From Emcibacter nanhaiensis (GTDB taxonomy: Bacteria; Pseudomonadota; Alphaproteobacteria; Sphingomonadales; Emcibacteraceae), in NCBI RefSeq assembly GCF_006385175.1, contig NZ_VFIY01000018.1, positions 248,001-312,000 on the forward strand: 64,000 nt of DNA, given 5' to 3'. Positions 23,741 to 33,630 of this stretch are shown here, piece after piece; within the stretch, counting starts at the first letter, position 1; the number at the start of each line of letters is the position of its first letter. The notes beneath the pieces are model-generated. The model saw nothing but the letters and a program-made list of their open reading frames with translations, did not search any database and had not been told where the DNA came from. The translations under genes were made by a program, and so were the position numbers.

Positions 23741-24814
23741 ATGTCAGATAACACCTTCGGTCAACTATTCCGGGTTACCACCTGGGGCGAAAGTCACGGT
23801 CCGGCCATCGGCTGCGTGGTCGACGGCATGCCGCCGCGCATTCCCGTAAACGAGGAAGAAATCCAGAAATTCCTCGACAAGCGCAAGCCGGGCCAGAGCC
23901 GTTTCACCACCCAGCGCAAGGAACCGGACCAGGTCAAAATCCTGTCCGGCGTGTTCGAGGGCCTGACCACCGGCACCCCGATCTGCCTGATGATCGAAAA
24001 TACCGACCAGCGCTCCAAAGATTACGGCGACATCAAGGATAAATACCGCCCGGGCCATGCCGATTATACCTATATGGAAAAATACGGCATCCGCGACTAT
24101 CGCGGCGGCGGCCGCTCCTCCGCCCGGGAAACGGCGAGCCGGGTCGCTGCAGGCGCGCTTGCCCGCAAGGTGCTGGGCATGGGCGTGCGCATCAAGGGCG
24201 CCTTGGTGCAGGTCGGCGAACATGAAGTGAACCGCGACAACTGGGACTGGGACCAGGTCGACCAGAACCCCTTCTGGTGCCCGGACGCCGAAATGGTGCC
24301 GGTGTGGGAAAAATACCTCGATGAAATCCGCAAGGACGGCAGCTCCATCGGCGCTGTCATCGAAGTGCGCGCCCAGGGCGTGCAGACCGGCCTCGGTGCC
24401 CCGGTTTACGGCAAGCTCGACAGCGACCTCGCCCAGGCGATGATGACCATCAATGCGGTCAAGGGCGTGGAAATCGGCGAAGGCATGAATGCGGCGCGGC
24501 TCAGCGGCGAGCAGAATGCGGACGAAATGTATATTGATGAAAGCGGCCGGCCCAATTTCCGCACCAACCATGCGGGCGGTATCCTCGGCGGCATTTCCAC
24601 CGGCCGGGAAATTGTGGTGCGCTTTGCCGTGAAACCGACCAGTTCGATCCTGACCCCGCGCGCCACCATCGACAAACATGGCGAAGAAACCGAGATTATC
24701 ACCAAGGGCCGCCACGACCCCTGCGTCGGCATCCGCGCCGTACCGGTCGGCGAAGCCATGATGGCCTGCGTGCTGGCCGATCACCTGATGCGCCATCGGG
24801 CGCAGTGCGGGTAA
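23741..24814 (+). CDS. aroC: Chorismate synthase AroC
   Basis: Last step of the shikimate pathway: converts 5-enolpyruvylshikimate 3-phosphate to chorismate with reduced FMN. The 357-residue protein has the signature [17 protein letters not shown] near the start, [22 protein letters not shown] in the middle and the [19 protein letters not shown] block, then the C-terminal RHDPCVG. Complete. It is followed by a REP-like element and then a convergent gene. Confidence 0.97.
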   Translation: MSDNTFGQLFRVTTWGESHGPAIGCVVDGMPPRIPVNEEEIQKFLDKRKPGQSRFTTQRKEPDQVKILSGVFEGLTTGTPICLMIENTDQRSKDYGDIKDKYRPGHADYTYMEKYGIRDYRGGGRSSARETASRVAAGALARKVLGMGVRIKGALVQVGEHEVNRDNWDWDQVDQNPFWCPDAEMVPVWEKYLDEIRKDGSSIGAVIEVRAQGVQTGLGAPVYGKLDSDLAQAMMTINAVKGVEIGEGMNAARLSGEQNADEMYIDESGRPNFRTNHAGGILGGISTGREIVVRFAVKPTSSILTPRATIDKHGEETEIITKGRHDPCVGIRAVPVGEAMMACVLADHLMRHRAQCG

Positions 24815-24823
24815 GACTACTAC

Positions 24824-24892
24824 CGTCATTCCCGCGTAGGCGGGAAGGTGGAGTCACGTTTGAAGTGGATGCCCGTTTGCACGGGCATGACG
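24824..24892. repeat. REP-like double-hairpin element
   Basis: A 69-base element flanked by CGTCAT (24824-24829) and ATGACG (24887-24892). It has two hairpins: TTCCCGCGTAGGCGGGAA (24829-24846) and GCCCGTTTGCACGGGC (24871-24886). It sits between the convergent aroC and an unknown gene, the usual place for REP elements. It may also stop transcription from both sides. Confidence 0.75.
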
Positions 24893-24909
24893 ATGGTGTG
24901 GGTGCAGCC

Positions 24910-25395
24910 TCAGCGGATACTGTCGATATAGCCGAGGATCGCCTGGATGCGGTGCAGGTCCTCGAGCTCGGCGCGGCCGGCGCCCTGGCGCAGGGCCTCG
25001 TCCTGCTTGCCCTGCCACAGGGCGATAAAGTCTTTTTTCTCGGTCGCAGCACCATCGCCGTCCGCATTCACTTCCGGCTGGAAACTCAGGTTGATATGAT
25101 CCTCGAAGCTGATCACGCCGGACTCATAAAGAGTGCGGCTCAGGTCGATCATTTCCAGCGGGCTGGCATGACGAAGATCAATGCGCCCGGCGACGTCCCG
25201 CCAGACCGGGGAAATGGACAGCAGCCGCGCATCCGCTTTGCGGTCGCGACTTTCGGCCCGGACATCCAATTGGCGCACATCATCATTGGCTCTCACCCGT
25301 GCCGGGGAAAACTCAATTGTGACATTTCCAAGGATGACACTTTCGTCAACCAGTTTATACGCTACATTGTCCATTTTCATTTCATATACTCTCAT
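24910..25395 (-). CDS. Hypothetical protein with a sigma-54 type promoter
   Basis: A 161-residue cytoplasmic protein I do not recognise. No signal peptide or membrane segment. The N-terminal third is beta-rich (DESVILGNVTIEFSP), the middle has PLEMIDLSRTLYESGVISFEDH and the C-terminus is helical (GAGRAELEDLHRIQAILGYI). The ATG at 25395 gives MRVYEMKMDN; the ATG five codons later, after GAGAG, is a possible alternative start. A GG-N10-GC sigma-54 promoter lies 26 bases upstream. Sigma-54 genes in Alphaproteobacteria often serve flagella, nitrogen control or a specific response; nothing nearby tells which. Confidence 0.7.
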   Translation of the reverse strand: MRVYEMKMDNVAYKLVDESVILGNVTIEFSPARVRANDDVRQLDVRAESRDRKADARLLSISPVWRDVAGRIDLRHASPLEMIDLSRTLYESGVISFEDHINLSFQPEVNADGDGAATEKKDFIALWQGKQDEALRQGAGRAELEDLHRIQAILGYIDSIR

Positions 25396-25697
25396 TACAA
25401 AGGTTCTGCCGCTTGTTTACGCAACAACCATGCCAAATTACCCCTCTGTGTTGAAAGTGGCGGAATACCGGGACCAAAAACTAACATACTGTAAATATTA
25501 TGCTTTTTAAGGAAGCATTAACCATACAGTCCGGTATTTTCTGCCTCATCACCCGGAAATATATTCCGGCCCTCCTGAACCGTTGCTGAACAGTTCATTT
25601 TTTATGGTATGTTAGAATATAACGACCATATGTGGCTAAATTACGATGGATTCAAGGTTTTTTCGCCTAAATCCGTTAGGAATTGCGGCAGAGCGGC
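25396..25697. other. 302-base AT-rich intergenic region
   Basis: Holds the sigma-54 type promoter at 25420-25436 for the minus-strand gene to its left. The rest (25440-25690) is AT-rich with a small inverted repeat ATGCTT-N7-AAGCAT at 25500-25518. I see no convincing gene; an ORF starting ATG at 25646 overlaps the next gene and lacks a ribosome site. Confidence 0.6.
25420..25436 (-). promoter_or_regulatory. sigma-54 type promoter
   Basis: Reading the minus strand: TTGGCATG-GTTG-TTGCG, with GG and GC separated by exactly 10 bases. It matches the -24/-12 consensus TTGGCACG-N4-TTGCW at all but two positions. The predicted start (about 25409) is 14 bases before the first ATG of the gene at 24910-25395. 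Confidence 0.65.
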
Positions 25698-26960
25698 CTA
25701 AAAATGCGATGAACGGGAAAAAACCGAGACCACTTCCAGATGGCTGGACCAGAGGAACTGATCGACCGGGGTGACCGGGCCCATATGATAGCCACCGTCC
25801 GCCAGGGTGCGGGCGTCGCGGGCGAAAGTGGCCGGATTGCAGCTGACCATGACAATCACCGGTACGCTTGAGGCGGCCAGTTCCGCCACCTGCTCCCGCG
25901 CCCCGGCCCGGGGCGGATCGATCACCGCGATGTCAAAGCCCTCCAGCTCATGGGCGAGGAACGGCCGGATGAACAGGTCGCGCACTTCGGCGCTGAAGGG
26001 ATGTTGCAATGGCGCGAGGTTGACCGACTTTTGCAGGGCCTCGACCATCTCGGCGTTACCTTCCAGCGCGTGGACCGCCATTTTTTTCAGCGCGGGCACG
26101 CTGAACGTGCCGACCCCGGCGAAAATATCCACCAGTTTGCCGCCCTCTTTCAGGTGCGGCAGCAGGCGGGAGATCAGCGCCGCTTCGCCTTCCCGGGTCG
26201 CCTGCAGGAAGGTGCCGGGCGGGATCAGGATCTTGCGCCCGGCAAAGGTGACAATGGGCTGGCGCCGTTCCAGCAGCATTTCCGGCGCAGCCCGTTTCAG
26301 CGAGGTGTCGCGCCAGCTGATGCGGGCGATATCCCGGGCTTCAGCAAAGGCGGCCACATCCATGCGCAGGTCCAGCGACGGGTCGCCCTTGCTTTCCAGC
26401 AGCAGGTCAAGGCCATTGTCCGCCGCGGTGATCTCCACCGCCATTTTCTGGCGCAGCTCTATCACCTGGCCGAGGAAGTCCCTGAGCGCCGGGATCAGGG
26501 CGACAATTTCCGGCCTGAGCACCGGGCATTCCTGCAGGTCGATCAGGTTGTGGCTACCCTTTTCGGAAAAGCCGAGGATGGCCTTCCCCTTGCCGCGGCC
26601 AATCGCATTAAGGCGGGTGCGGCGGCGACTGCCGGGCGGGCTGGTCACCGGATCAAGTATCTCCACATCTTCAAATCCGCGATGGGATAATGCGGTCATC
26701 ACCTGCTGGCGCTTCCAGTCGGCATAAAAATCCGCTTTGACATGCTGCAGGGCGCAGCCGCCACAACGGGTGAAATGGCGGCAGGCCGGCTGCTGGCGGT
26801 GTTCGGACGGTTCAAGGACCTGGCTGATGCGGGCCTGCTTGCCCTTGAGCTTCACCTCCAGCACATCGCCGGGCACGCTGTAAGGAATATAGACTTCCGC
26901 CCCGGCGGGGCCGGCAATGCCATCGCCGCGGGCGCCGAGCTCCTGCACCTCCACCTTCAC
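25698..26960 (-). CDS. TrmA/RlmD-type class I SAM-dependent RNA (uracil-5) methyltransferase
   Basis: Predicted to methylate C5 of a uracil in rRNA or tRNA. The 420-residue protein has an N-terminal TRAM-like RNA-binding region (residues 1-50), then the [4Fe-4S] ligands Cys60, Cys66, Cys69 (CRHFTRCGGC) and the Cys in LQECPVL near residue 142. This cluster is typical of RlmD (RumA). The C-terminal SAM domain ends with the motif VSCNPATFARD, whose Cys is the catalytic nucleophile. RlmD-like 23S rRNA m5U1939 activity is likely but other targets cannot be excluded. It overlaps tlyA by 4 bases at its start. Confidence 0.88.
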   Translation of the reverse strand: MKVEVQELGARGDGIAGPAGAEVYIPYSVPGDVLEVKLKGKQARISQVLEPSEHRQQPACRHFTRCGGCALQHVKADFYADWKRQQVMTALSHRGFEDVEILDPVTSPPGSRRRTRLNAIGRGKGKAILGFSEKGSHNLIDLQECPVLRPEIVALIPALRDFLGQVIELRQKMAVEITAADNGLDLLLESKGDPSLDLRMDVAAFAEARDIARISWRDTSLKRAAPEMLLERRQPIVTFAGRKILIPPGTFLQATREGEAALISRLLPHLKEGGKLVDIFAGVGTFSVPALKKMAVHALEGNAEMVEALQKSVNLAPLQHPFSAEVRDLFIRPFLAHELEGFDIAVIDPPRAGAREQVAELAASSVPVIVMVSCNPATFARDARTLADGGYHMGPVTPVDQFLWSSHLEVVSVFSRSSHF

Positions 26961-27706
26961 GCGCCTTCTCCATCATAACGGGCGGCAATCAGGAATTCGA
27001 TATTGCCTTCCGGCCCCTTGATCGGGCTCTGGGTGATCCCGAGCACGGTCCAGCCGGGCAGGTCCCGGAGCCAGTTTTCGATCTTGTCGCAAACTTCCTG
27101 ATGCAGTTCCGGTTCGCGCACCACGCCACCCTTGCCGACCCGGCCCTTGCCCACTTCGAACTGGGGCTTGATCAGGGCAATCAGGTGCGCCCCCGGCGGC
27201 GCCAGAGCCAGAGCCGCGGGCAGGACGACCTCAAGGCCGATGAAGCTCGCATCGCAGACAATCAGGTCAACAGGATCGGGTATTTGTTCCCGGGTCAGGT
27301 AGCGGGCATTGGTTTTTTCCAGCACCACCACCCGTTCATCATTGCGGAGCTTCCAGGCGAGCTGGCCGTGCCCCACATCCACGGCATAGACTTTTTTCGC
27401 GCCGCCTTCCAAGCAGACGTCAGTAAAGCCGCCGGTGGAGGCGCCCACATCGATGACAATCTTGCCTTCGGGGGAGATGTCGAATTCTTCCAGTCCCTTG
27501 ACCAGCTTCAGGCCGCCGCGGCTGACCCAGGGATGTTCCTTGCCGCGCACTTCGAGCGGTTTGTCGTCGGAAATCTGCTGGCCGGGTTTGGCGATTTTTT
27601 CTTCGCCGCTATAGACAGTGCCCGCCATAATATAGGCTTGGGCGCGGGACCGGCTTTCCGCCAGCCCCCGGTCCACCAGCAACTGATCAACGCGCTTTTT
27701 GGGCAT
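26957..27706 (-). CDS. tlyA: TlyA family RNA 2'-O-methyltransferase / hemolysin-like protein
   Basis: Methylates ribosomal RNA at ribose 2'-OH in bacteria where it was studied (16S C1409, 23S C1920). The protein starts with an S4 RNA-binding domain ([29 protein letters not shown]) and continues with the SAM-binding FtsJ-like fold ([30 protein letters not shown]). I use the ATG at 27706, which gives the usual S4 start; a further ATG at 27736 would add ten residues and is possible because the frame remains open. It overlaps the dxs stop by 20 bases (50 with the earlier ATG), hence coupling to dxs. Confidence 0.9.
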   Translation of the reverse strand: MPKKRVDQLLVDRGLAESRSRAQAYIMAGTVYSGEEKIAKPGQQISDDKPLEVRGKEHPWVSRGGLKLVKGLEEFDISPEGKIVIDVGASTGGFTDVCLEGGAKKVYAVDVGHGQLAWKLRNDERVVVLEKTNARYLTREQIPDPVDLIVCDASFIGLEVVLPAALALAPPGAHLIALIKPQFEVGKGRVGKGGVVREPELHQEVCDKIENWLRDLPGWTVLGITQSPIKGPEGNIEFLIAARYDGEGA

Positions 27707-29627
27707 TTTCGACGGAGGCTGTCTCGCCGGTGTCATTGCGGCGCAGGGCCTTCAGCACGGTGGCCACAATATCGCTGGCGACAAGATGAGCGTCTTCATA
27801 CATCTTCTGCGGGCTGTCCTGGTCCTGGAAGATATCAGGCAGTTTCATGGTCCGCACCTTGAGGCCGCTTTCCATCAGCCCCTCGTTGCTGAGCCAGTCC
27901 AGCACATGGCTGCCGAAACCGCCGATGGAGCCTTCCTCGATGGTGATCAGCACTTCATGGTTCACCGCCAGCTCGCGGATCATGTCATAATCCAGCGGCT
28001 TGGCAAAACGGGCATCCGCCACCGTGGTACTCAGGCCGCGGGCGGCCAGATCGTCAGCTGCCTTTTTCGCCTCCTCGAGCCGGGTGCCCAGCGACAGGAT
28101 TGCCACCTGCTTGCCCTCGCGGATAATGCGGCCCTTGCCAAGTTCCAGCACCGTGCCTTGTTCCGGCAGTTCCACACCGACGCCCTCGCCGCGCGGATAA
28201 CGCACCGCGGACGGCCGGTCATCCAGGGAGGCGGAGGTGGCGATCATATGCATCAGCTCCGCTTCATCAGCCGCCGCCATCACCACCATATTCGGCAGCG
28301 AGGCAAGATAGGTCACATCAAAGCTTCCGGCATGGGTCGGGCCGTCAGCGCCCACCAGGCCGGCCCGGTCAATGGCGAAACGCACCGGCAGGTTCTGCAC
28401 CGCCACGTCATGCACCACCTGGTCATAGGCGCGCTGCAGGAAGGTGGAATAAATGGCGCAGAAGGGTTTGTAGCCTTCGGCGGCAAGGCCGGCGGCAAAG
28501 GTCACCGCATGCTGTTCGGCAATACCCACGTCAAAACAGCGGTCCGGGAATTCGGCGCCGAATTTATCGAGCCCGGTGCCGGACGGCATCGCCGCATTGA
28601 TGGCGACGATCTTGTCGTCCTTTTTCGCCTCGGCGATCAGGGCCTTGGCAAAGACGCTGGTATAGCTCGGCGCTTTGGGCGTGCCCTTGGCCTGGGCCCC
28701 GGTCACCACATTGAATTTGGACACGCCGTGATATTTGTCGGCGGATTGTTCCGCCGGGGCGTAGCCCTTGCCCTTCTGGGTCACCACATGGATCAGGAAC
28801 GGCCCGTTGTCCGCATCCCGCACATTTTCCAGCACCGGCAGCAGATGCTCCAGGTTATGGCCGTCGATCGGACCAACGTAATAGAATCCCAGTTCCTCGA
28901 ACAGGGTGCCGCCGGTGGCCATGCCGCGGGTATATTCCTCAGCCTTGCGCGCGGTATTGGTGATCGGCCTGGGGAACTTGCGCATGATCTGCTTGGCGAT
29001 ATCCCGAAGCCCCAGGTAAGAACGGGACGACAGCAGCCGGGCCAGATAGGCGCTCATGGCCCCGGTCGGCGGGGCAATGGACATGTCATTATCGTTCAGG
29101 ATCACGATCAGCTTGCTATGCAGCGCCCCGGCGTTGTTCATGGCCTCATAGGCCATGCCCGCACTCATGGCGCCGTCGCCGATCACCGCAATGACGTTTT
29201 CATGGCTGCCGCGCAGGTCACGGGCCATGGCCATGCCGAGCCCGGCGGAAATCGAGGTGGAGCTGTGTCCGGCCCCGAACGGGTCATATTCACTTTCCTT
29301 GCGCTTGGTAAAACCGGCCAGGCCCCCGCCCTGGCGGATGGTGCCCATGCGGTCACGGCGACCGGTCAGGATTTTATGGGGATAGCACTGGTGGCCCACA
29401 TCCCAGATCAGTTTGTCGTCAGGGGTATTGAAGACATAATGCAGGGCCACGGTGAGTTCGACCACCCCGAGACCGGCCCCGAGATGTCCGCCGGTGCGCG
29501 ATACCGAGTCAATCATGTCGGCCCTGACTTCATCTGCCAGTTGCTTTAACTGCTCAGGTGCCAGTTTTTTCAAGTCGTCCGGATCGTTGATCTGATCCAG
29601 AAGTTCTGTAACCGGTTTGCTAGACAA
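27687..29627 (-). CDS. dxs: 1-deoxy-D-xylulose-5-phosphate synthase Dxs
   Basis: Thiamine-diphosphate enzyme condensing pyruvate and glyceraldehyde 3-phosphate, the entry step to the MEP isoprenoid pathway. The 646-residue protein has the DXS start ([31 protein letters not shown]), the ThDP/metal motif [17 protein letters not shown], the catalytic-domain [15 protein letters not shown] and a transketolase C-terminal domain. Full length. It sits in the xseB-ispA-dxs-tlyA operon, so the DXS and farnesyl diphosphate synthase steps of the same pathway are transcribed together. Confidence 0.98.
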   Translation of the reverse strand: MSSKPVTELLDQINDPDDLKKLAPEQLKQLADEVRADMIDSVSRTGGHLGAGLGVVELTVALHYVFNTPDDKLIWDVGHQCYPHKILTGRRDRMGTIRQGGGLAGFTKRKESEYDPFGAGHSSTSISAGLGMAMARDLRGSHENVIAVIGDGAMSAGMAYEAMNNAGALHSKLIVILNDNDMSIAPPTGAMSAYLARLLSSRSYLGLRDIAKQIMRKFPRPITNTARKAEEYTRGMATGGTLFEELGFYYVGPIDGHNLEHLLPVLENVRDADNGPFLIHVVTQKGKGYAPAEQSADKYHGVSKFNVVTGAQAKGTPKAPSYTSVFAKALIAEAKKDDKIVAINAAMPSGTGLDKFGAEFPDRCFDVGIAEQHAVTFAAGLAAEGYKPFCAIYSTFLQRAYDQVVHDVAVQNLPVRFAIDRAGLVGADGPTHAGSFDVTYLASLPNMVVMAAADEAELMHMIATSASLDDRPSAVRYPRGEGVGVELPEQGTVLELGKGRIIREGKQVAILSLGTRLEEAKKAADDLAARGLSTTVADARFAKPLDYDMIRELAVNHEVLITIEEGSIGGFGSHVLDWLSNEGLMESGLKVRTMKLPDIFQDQDSPQKMYEDAHLVASDIVATVLKALRRNDTGETASVENAQKAR

Positions 29628-29681
29628 AATACCCTACTCTTCCCACATCCGTTGCCGAATGGTTTTATCTATCTTTATACC

Positions 29682-30587
29682 CTAACTGGCGCGATGTATA
29701 ACAAAATGCGCCATTGAGCGCAAAACATCGGCCTTCTCCGCAAATATTTCAAGATGCTCGATCGCCTGCGCGATCAACATTTCAGCCTGTGTCCGCGCCC
29801 GTTCCACACCGAGGAGCGAGACAAGGGTCGCTTTGCCGGCATCTTCGTCCTTGCCGGCGGTCTTACCGAGCTCCTCCGAGTCGCCCTCCTTGTCCAGAAG
29901 ATCATCGACAATCTGGAACGCCAGCCCCAGGTCATGAGCATAGCCTTTCAGGGCATGCCTGCGGCGACCGTCAGCCTTGCCGAGGATGGCGCCGGCTTCG
30001 CAGGAAAAAACAATCAGCGCGCCGGTTTTCATATTCTGCATACGGGTGATGCTGAACTGGTCCAGGTCGCGGTTCTCCGCCGCCAGGTCGAACATCTGGC
30101 CACCCACCATACCCTGGGCGCCGAGCGCCCTGGCAAAGGCCGCCACCAGCTCGCACCGCACCCGCGGGTCCGCATGGGTCTTTTCATCAGCGAGGATCTC
30201 GAACGCCAGCGTCAGCAGGGCGTCGCCGGCCAGAACCGCCGTGGCCTCGTCGAACTTTTTATGCACGGACGGTTGTCCCCGGCGCATGTCGTCGTCATCC
30301 ATACACGGCAGGTCGTCATGGATCAGGGAATAGGTGTGGGCGCATTCCACCGCCGCCGCCACCTGCAGGGCCGCCTGCTCGGACACGCTGAACAGCTTTG
30401 CCCCCTGCATCACCAGAAAGGGGCGAAGACGCTTGCCGCCGGCCATCAGGGCGTAGTCCATGGCCTCGACCACCCGTGCTTCCAGGCCGTCCGCCTTGGG
30501 CAGAAGTTTGGTCAGCTGTTTTTCCAGGGACTCCGCTGTTTCCTTGAGGGCCAAGCGGGCAAGAGACGTATCTGCGTTCATGGTCAT
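29682..30587 (-). CDS. ispA: Polyprenyl synthetase (geranyl/farnesyl diphosphate synthase) IspA
   Basis: Builds farnesyl diphosphate from isopentenyl and dimethylallyl diphosphate. The 301-residue protein has the first Asp-rich motif DDLPCMDDDDMRRG, the second at QIVDDLLD, and GGKRLRPFLVMQGAKLF near the start. Length and motifs suit a short-chain (C15) synthase. It lies between xseB and dxs, matching the conserved alphaproteobacterial cluster. Confidence 0.95.
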   Translation of the reverse strand: MTMNADTSLARLALKETAESLEKQLTKLLPKADGLEARVVEAMDYALMAGGKRLRPFLVMQGAKLFSVSEQAALQVAAAVECAHTYSLIHDDLPCMDDDDMRRGQPSVHKKFDEATAVLAGDALLTLAFEILADEKTHADPRVRCELVAAFARALGAQGMVGGQMFDLAAENRDLDQFSITRMQNMKTGALIVFSCEAGAILGKADGRRRHALKGYAHDLGLAFQIVDDLLDKEGDSEELGKTAGKDEDAGKATLVSLLGVERARTQAEMLIAQAIEHLEIFAEKADVLRSMAHFVIHRAS

Positions 30588-30623
30588 GAACCTGTATGAT
30601 AATTAAGACAACCGGACGGGATC

Positions 30624-30887
30624 TTATTCCACATCCAGCGGTTCCGTTGCCAGGGCACCGCTTTGCTGGCGGGTGATTTTTTCAATCCGCTCGCTGGCAT
30701 CCTTGAGCTTCTCGTCGCAATGCTGGCGCAACTGGGTGCCGCGGGTATAGATTTCGATGGAATTTTCCAGCGAGACATCGCCGCTTTCCAGGTTTTGCAC
30801 AATCTGTTCCAGCGCCGAAAGGGCATCTTCAAAATTCATCGCCCTGATATCTTCGGGCAGTTCCATCTTTTCGCTCTTGTCCGCCAA
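30624..30887 (-). CDS. xseB: Exodeoxyribonuclease VII small subunit XseB
   Basis: Small subunit of exonuclease VII, which degrades single-stranded DNA. The 87-residue protein has the family's ALEQIVQNLESGDVSLENSI and LRQHCDEKLKDASERIEKI helices. Length is typical (80-90). The upstream HDAC-family gene and downstream ispA are on the same strand with short gaps. Confidence 0.95.
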   Translation of the reverse strand: MADKSEKMELPEDIRAMNFEDALSALEQIVQNLESGDVSLENSIEIYTRGTQLRQHCDEKLKDASERIEKITRQQSGALATEPLDVE

Positions 30888-30934
30888 TCTAAACTCCTGT
30901 TGTCAGACCCCCTGTCCGATACCGCTCCTGATGC

Positions 30935-31858
30935 CTAATCCATCAGGGCCGAAACATGGGCCGCCGCACATTCTCCGAGAACCGACAGGTTATACCCCCC
31001 TTCCAGGCAGGATACAAGCCGCCCATGACAATATTCCCGGGCAATTTCCTTCAGCTCACTGGTCACCCAGTAATAATCGTCTTCCGTCAGCATCAGGTCC
31101 GCCAGCGGGTCCTGGCCGTGACCGTCAAATCCCGCCGAAATAAACATAAAATCCGGTTTGAAGTCACGCAGGGCCGGGAAAATCCGCTCCTCATAGGCAT
31201 GGCGGAAGGCTTTGGAACCGCTGCCCGCCGCCAGCGGCGCGTTGACAATTACCCCGAGCCCGTCGTCCTGGACCTGACCGGTTCCGGGATAAAGCGGCGA
31301 CTGATGCGAAGAGGCATAGAGCATCCCCTTGGTCCGTTGTGCTACCGTCTGGGTTCCGTTGCCGTGATGGACATCGAAATCAATCACCGCAACCCGGTGC
31401 TGGAAAAGTTGTTTATGGGCATAAACCGCCGCAATGGCGATGGAGTTGAATAAACAAAATCCCATGGCCTGATTGGGTTCGGCATGGTGCCCCGGCGGCC
31501 TGAGGGCGCAAAAGGCATTGTCGATCTCGCCGGCCATGATTTTGTCCACCGCATCACAGGCGCCGCCGACCGCCCGACGCGCCGCAGCCAGGGAGCCGGG
31601 CGACATGCTGGTGTCCGCATCCAGCATGGTCCTGCCTTCCTCGGGACTGCTCTCATAGATATGGTCGACATAGGCCCTGGTGTGGACCAGTTCGATCCGG
31701 TCGCGATCCGCCAGCGGCGCCTCGAATCTTTTCAGGGCGGAGAATTTTGTCGCTTCCAGAGCCGACAGGATCACATTCAGACGGTCCACACATTCCGGAT
31801 GTCCCGGCGGCATCTGATGGTCCAGGCAATCAGGGTGAAAAAACAATCCAGTCGACAT
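30935..31858 (-). CDS. Histone deacetylase family (AcuC/HDAC-like) amidohydrolase
   Basis: Zinc-dependent deacetylase, probably acting on acetyl-lysine of proteins or on acetylpolyamines. The 307-residue protein has the metal/active-site motifs RPPGHHAEPNQAMGFCLFNS (about residues 117-136), VIDFDVHHGNGTQ (about 155-167) and FISAGFDGHGQDPLADL in the C-terminal half. The His-His pair and Asp/His ligands of the HDAC fold are all present. Preceding the xseB operon on the minus strand, it may share transcription with it. Confidence 0.92.
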   Translation of the reverse strand: MSTGLFFHPDCLDHQMPPGHPECVDRLNVILSALEATKFSALKRFEAPLADRDRIELVHTRAYVDHIYESSPEEGRTMLDADTSMSPGSLAAARRAVGGACDAVDKIMAGEIDNAFCALRPPGHHAEPNQAMGFCLFNSIAIAAVYAHKQLFQHRVAVIDFDVHHGNGTQTVAQRTKGMLYASSHQSPLYPGTGQVQDDGLGVIVNAPLAAGSGSKAFRHAYEERIFPALRDFKPDFMFISAGFDGHGQDPLADLMLTEDDYYWVTSELKEIAREYCHGRLVSCLEGGYNLSVLGECAAAHVSALMD

Positions 31859-31906
31859 ATGCAGAATTCCCGTCCGGCCCTTTTCTCCAGCGCCGGCGGA
31901 TTTTGA

Positions 31907-33613
31907 TTATCCTGCCCGCTTCTGCTGCTTCCGAGCCTCGTATTTGGCTTTTTCCTCCGCCACAAGCTCTTTCTTGGACAATTTTCCAATCATGGTCTTG
32001 GGCAATTCGTCCCGGAATTCGACAGCGGAGGGAATTTCATGCTTGCCGAGGCGTTCCTTGAGGAACGTCAGCAGCTTGGCCTCCGTCAGGTCTTCGTCCG
32101 GATGAACCAATGTTACAAAAGCCTTGGGGGATTCGCCACGATAATCGTCAGGAATACCGATCACGGTAACCTCCTTGACCGCCGGGTGCTGCATGATGGC
32201 CTCTTCCACCACCCGCGGGAACACATTGAAGCCGCCGACCAGGATCAGGTCCTTATCCCGGTCGATGATATAGGTATAGCCGTCGTCAGCCATATAGCCC
32301 ACATCGCCGGTCCGCAGCATATGACCGTCAATCAGCACTTCAGCAGTGGCGTCGGGACGTTTCCAGTAGCCTTTCATCACCTGGGGGCCGCGCACGCAGA
32401 TTTCCCCCGCTTCCCCGACCGGCATTTCCTTGGTGTGGTCTTCCCGGTCGACGATGATGATTTCCGTGCCCGGCAGCGGCAAACCGATCGAGCCGATCAC
32501 GCTGGGCTGGTCGTAGCGGTTTGTACAGACCACCGGCGACGCTTCCGTCAGGCCATACCCTTCGGTCACGGTGACGCCCATTTTTTCCCTGAAGGACCTG
32601 GCCAGCTCCATCGGCAGCGGGGCCCCGCCGCTCATGGTATTCTTCACCCGGTCAAGGCCGATTTCCTTGCCGCTGCCCATGCTCAGCATCGCGGTGTACA
32701 TGGTCGGAACCCCAGCAAACATGGTCGGACGTTCCCGGCGCATCAGCTTGACGGCCTCTTCCAGTTCGAACTTGGGCAGGATCGGGATGCGGGCGCCGGT
32801 CCGCACGCCGAGCACCATCACCACGGTCATGGCGAAAACATGGAAAAACGGCAGGAACCCGGGCGTTACTTCGTTGCCCATTTCAATATTGTGGGTCCAT
32901 TCCACCATCTGTTCCACATTCAGGTAAATATTGGAATGGGTCAGCATGGCCCCTTTGGGCACGCCGGTCGTGCCGCCGGTATATTGCAGGACCGCCACAT
33001 CCTCATCCGGGTTGATCTCCACCGGCTGGCGCGGTTCGACGCATTTGACCAGATCGGCAAAATCGACATGATATTCGTCTTTCACCACCGGAGCGACCAT
33101 GCTTTTCTTGAACAGCCTGAACAGGATATTCTTGGGGAAAGGAAGCCCCCAGTCAAATCCGCTGACCACCAGTTTTTTCAGCCGACTCTGTTCCGCAACC
33201 TTGCGGATCTGTGGATAGAGGGCGGCCAGATTGAGGGTGACCATGACATCAGTTTCCGAATCTTCCACCTGCTTCATCAGTTCCGGTACGGAATAGAGCG
33301 GACTGTAATTGACGACAGTGCCACCAGCCTTGAGGATCGCGAAATAGGTAATGACGAACTGCGGACAGTTGGGCATGAAAATGCCGACATGGATGCCTTT
33401 CTTGACGCCGATGGACTGCAGGCCCGCCGTCATCCGGTCAATCATCTCGCCAAGTTCGCCATAGGTGATTTCCCTGCCCAGGAATTCGAGGGCCACTTTG
33501 TCGCCAAAGGCCGCGACAGAATCATCAACCACCTTGAACAGCGGCGCGCCGTCAAACTTCTTGTGCCAGTCCGCATTGGACGGATAACTATTCAACCACA
33601 GATGCTCTGACAT
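31907..33613 (-). CDS. Long-chain fatty acid-CoA ligase (FadD-like AMP-binding enzyme)
   Basis: Activates fatty acids to acyl-CoA through an acyl-adenylate. The 568-residue protein has the ATP-binding loop YTGGTTGVPKGAMLTHSN, the motif GYGLTEASPVVCTN, and near the C-terminus the adenylating lysine loop (LPKTMIGKLSKKEL). Length matches long-chain ligases (FadD about 560). The SDR gene precedes it by 17 bases, and the acyl-CoA dehydrogenase gene further upstream makes a fatty-acid degradation unit with a PsrA-type box at its start. Confidence 0.92.
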   Translation of the reverse strand: MSEHLWLNSYPSNADWHKKFDGAPLFKVVDDSVAAFGDKVALEFLGREITYGELGEMIDRMTAGLQSIGVKKGIHVGIFMPNCPQFVITYFAILKAGGTVVNYSPLYSVPELMKQVEDSETDVMVTLNLAALYPQIRKVAEQSRLKKLVVSGFDWGLPFPKNILFRLFKKSMVAPVVKDEYHVDFADLVKCVEPRQPVEINPDEDVAVLQYTGGTTGVPKGAMLTHSNIYLNVEQMVEWTHNIEMGNEVTPGFLPFFHVFAMTVVMVLGVRTGARIPILPKFELEEAVKLMRRERPTMFAGVPTMYTAMLSMGSGKEIGLDRVKNTMSGGAPLPMELARSFREKMGVTVTEGYGLTEASPVVCTNRYDQPSVIGSIGLPLPGTEIIIVDREDHTKEMPVGEAGEICVRGPQVMKGYWKRPDATAEVLIDGHMLRTGDVGYMADDGYTYIIDRDKDLILVGGFNVFPRVVEEAIMQHPAVKEVTVIGIPDDYRGESPKAFVTLVHPDEDLTEAKLLTFLKERLGKHEIPSAVEFRDELPKTMIGKLSKKELVAEEKAKYEARKQQKRAG

Positions 33614-33630
33614 AATATTAGCTTCCCCCC

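Noticed and set aside
25646-25770. ORF starting ATGGATTCAAGG in the 25.6 kb gap
   Set aside because: It lacks a ribosome site and runs into the end of the methyltransferase gene.
27699-29549. 616-codon open frame on the plus strand opposite dxs
   Set aside because: It is the antisense shadow of dxs in a GC-rich genome; rich in His/Gly/Arg, no domain, and dxs is unmistakable.
32039-33610. 523-codon open frame opposite the acyl-CoA ligase
   Set aside because: Antisense shadow of the ligase gene.
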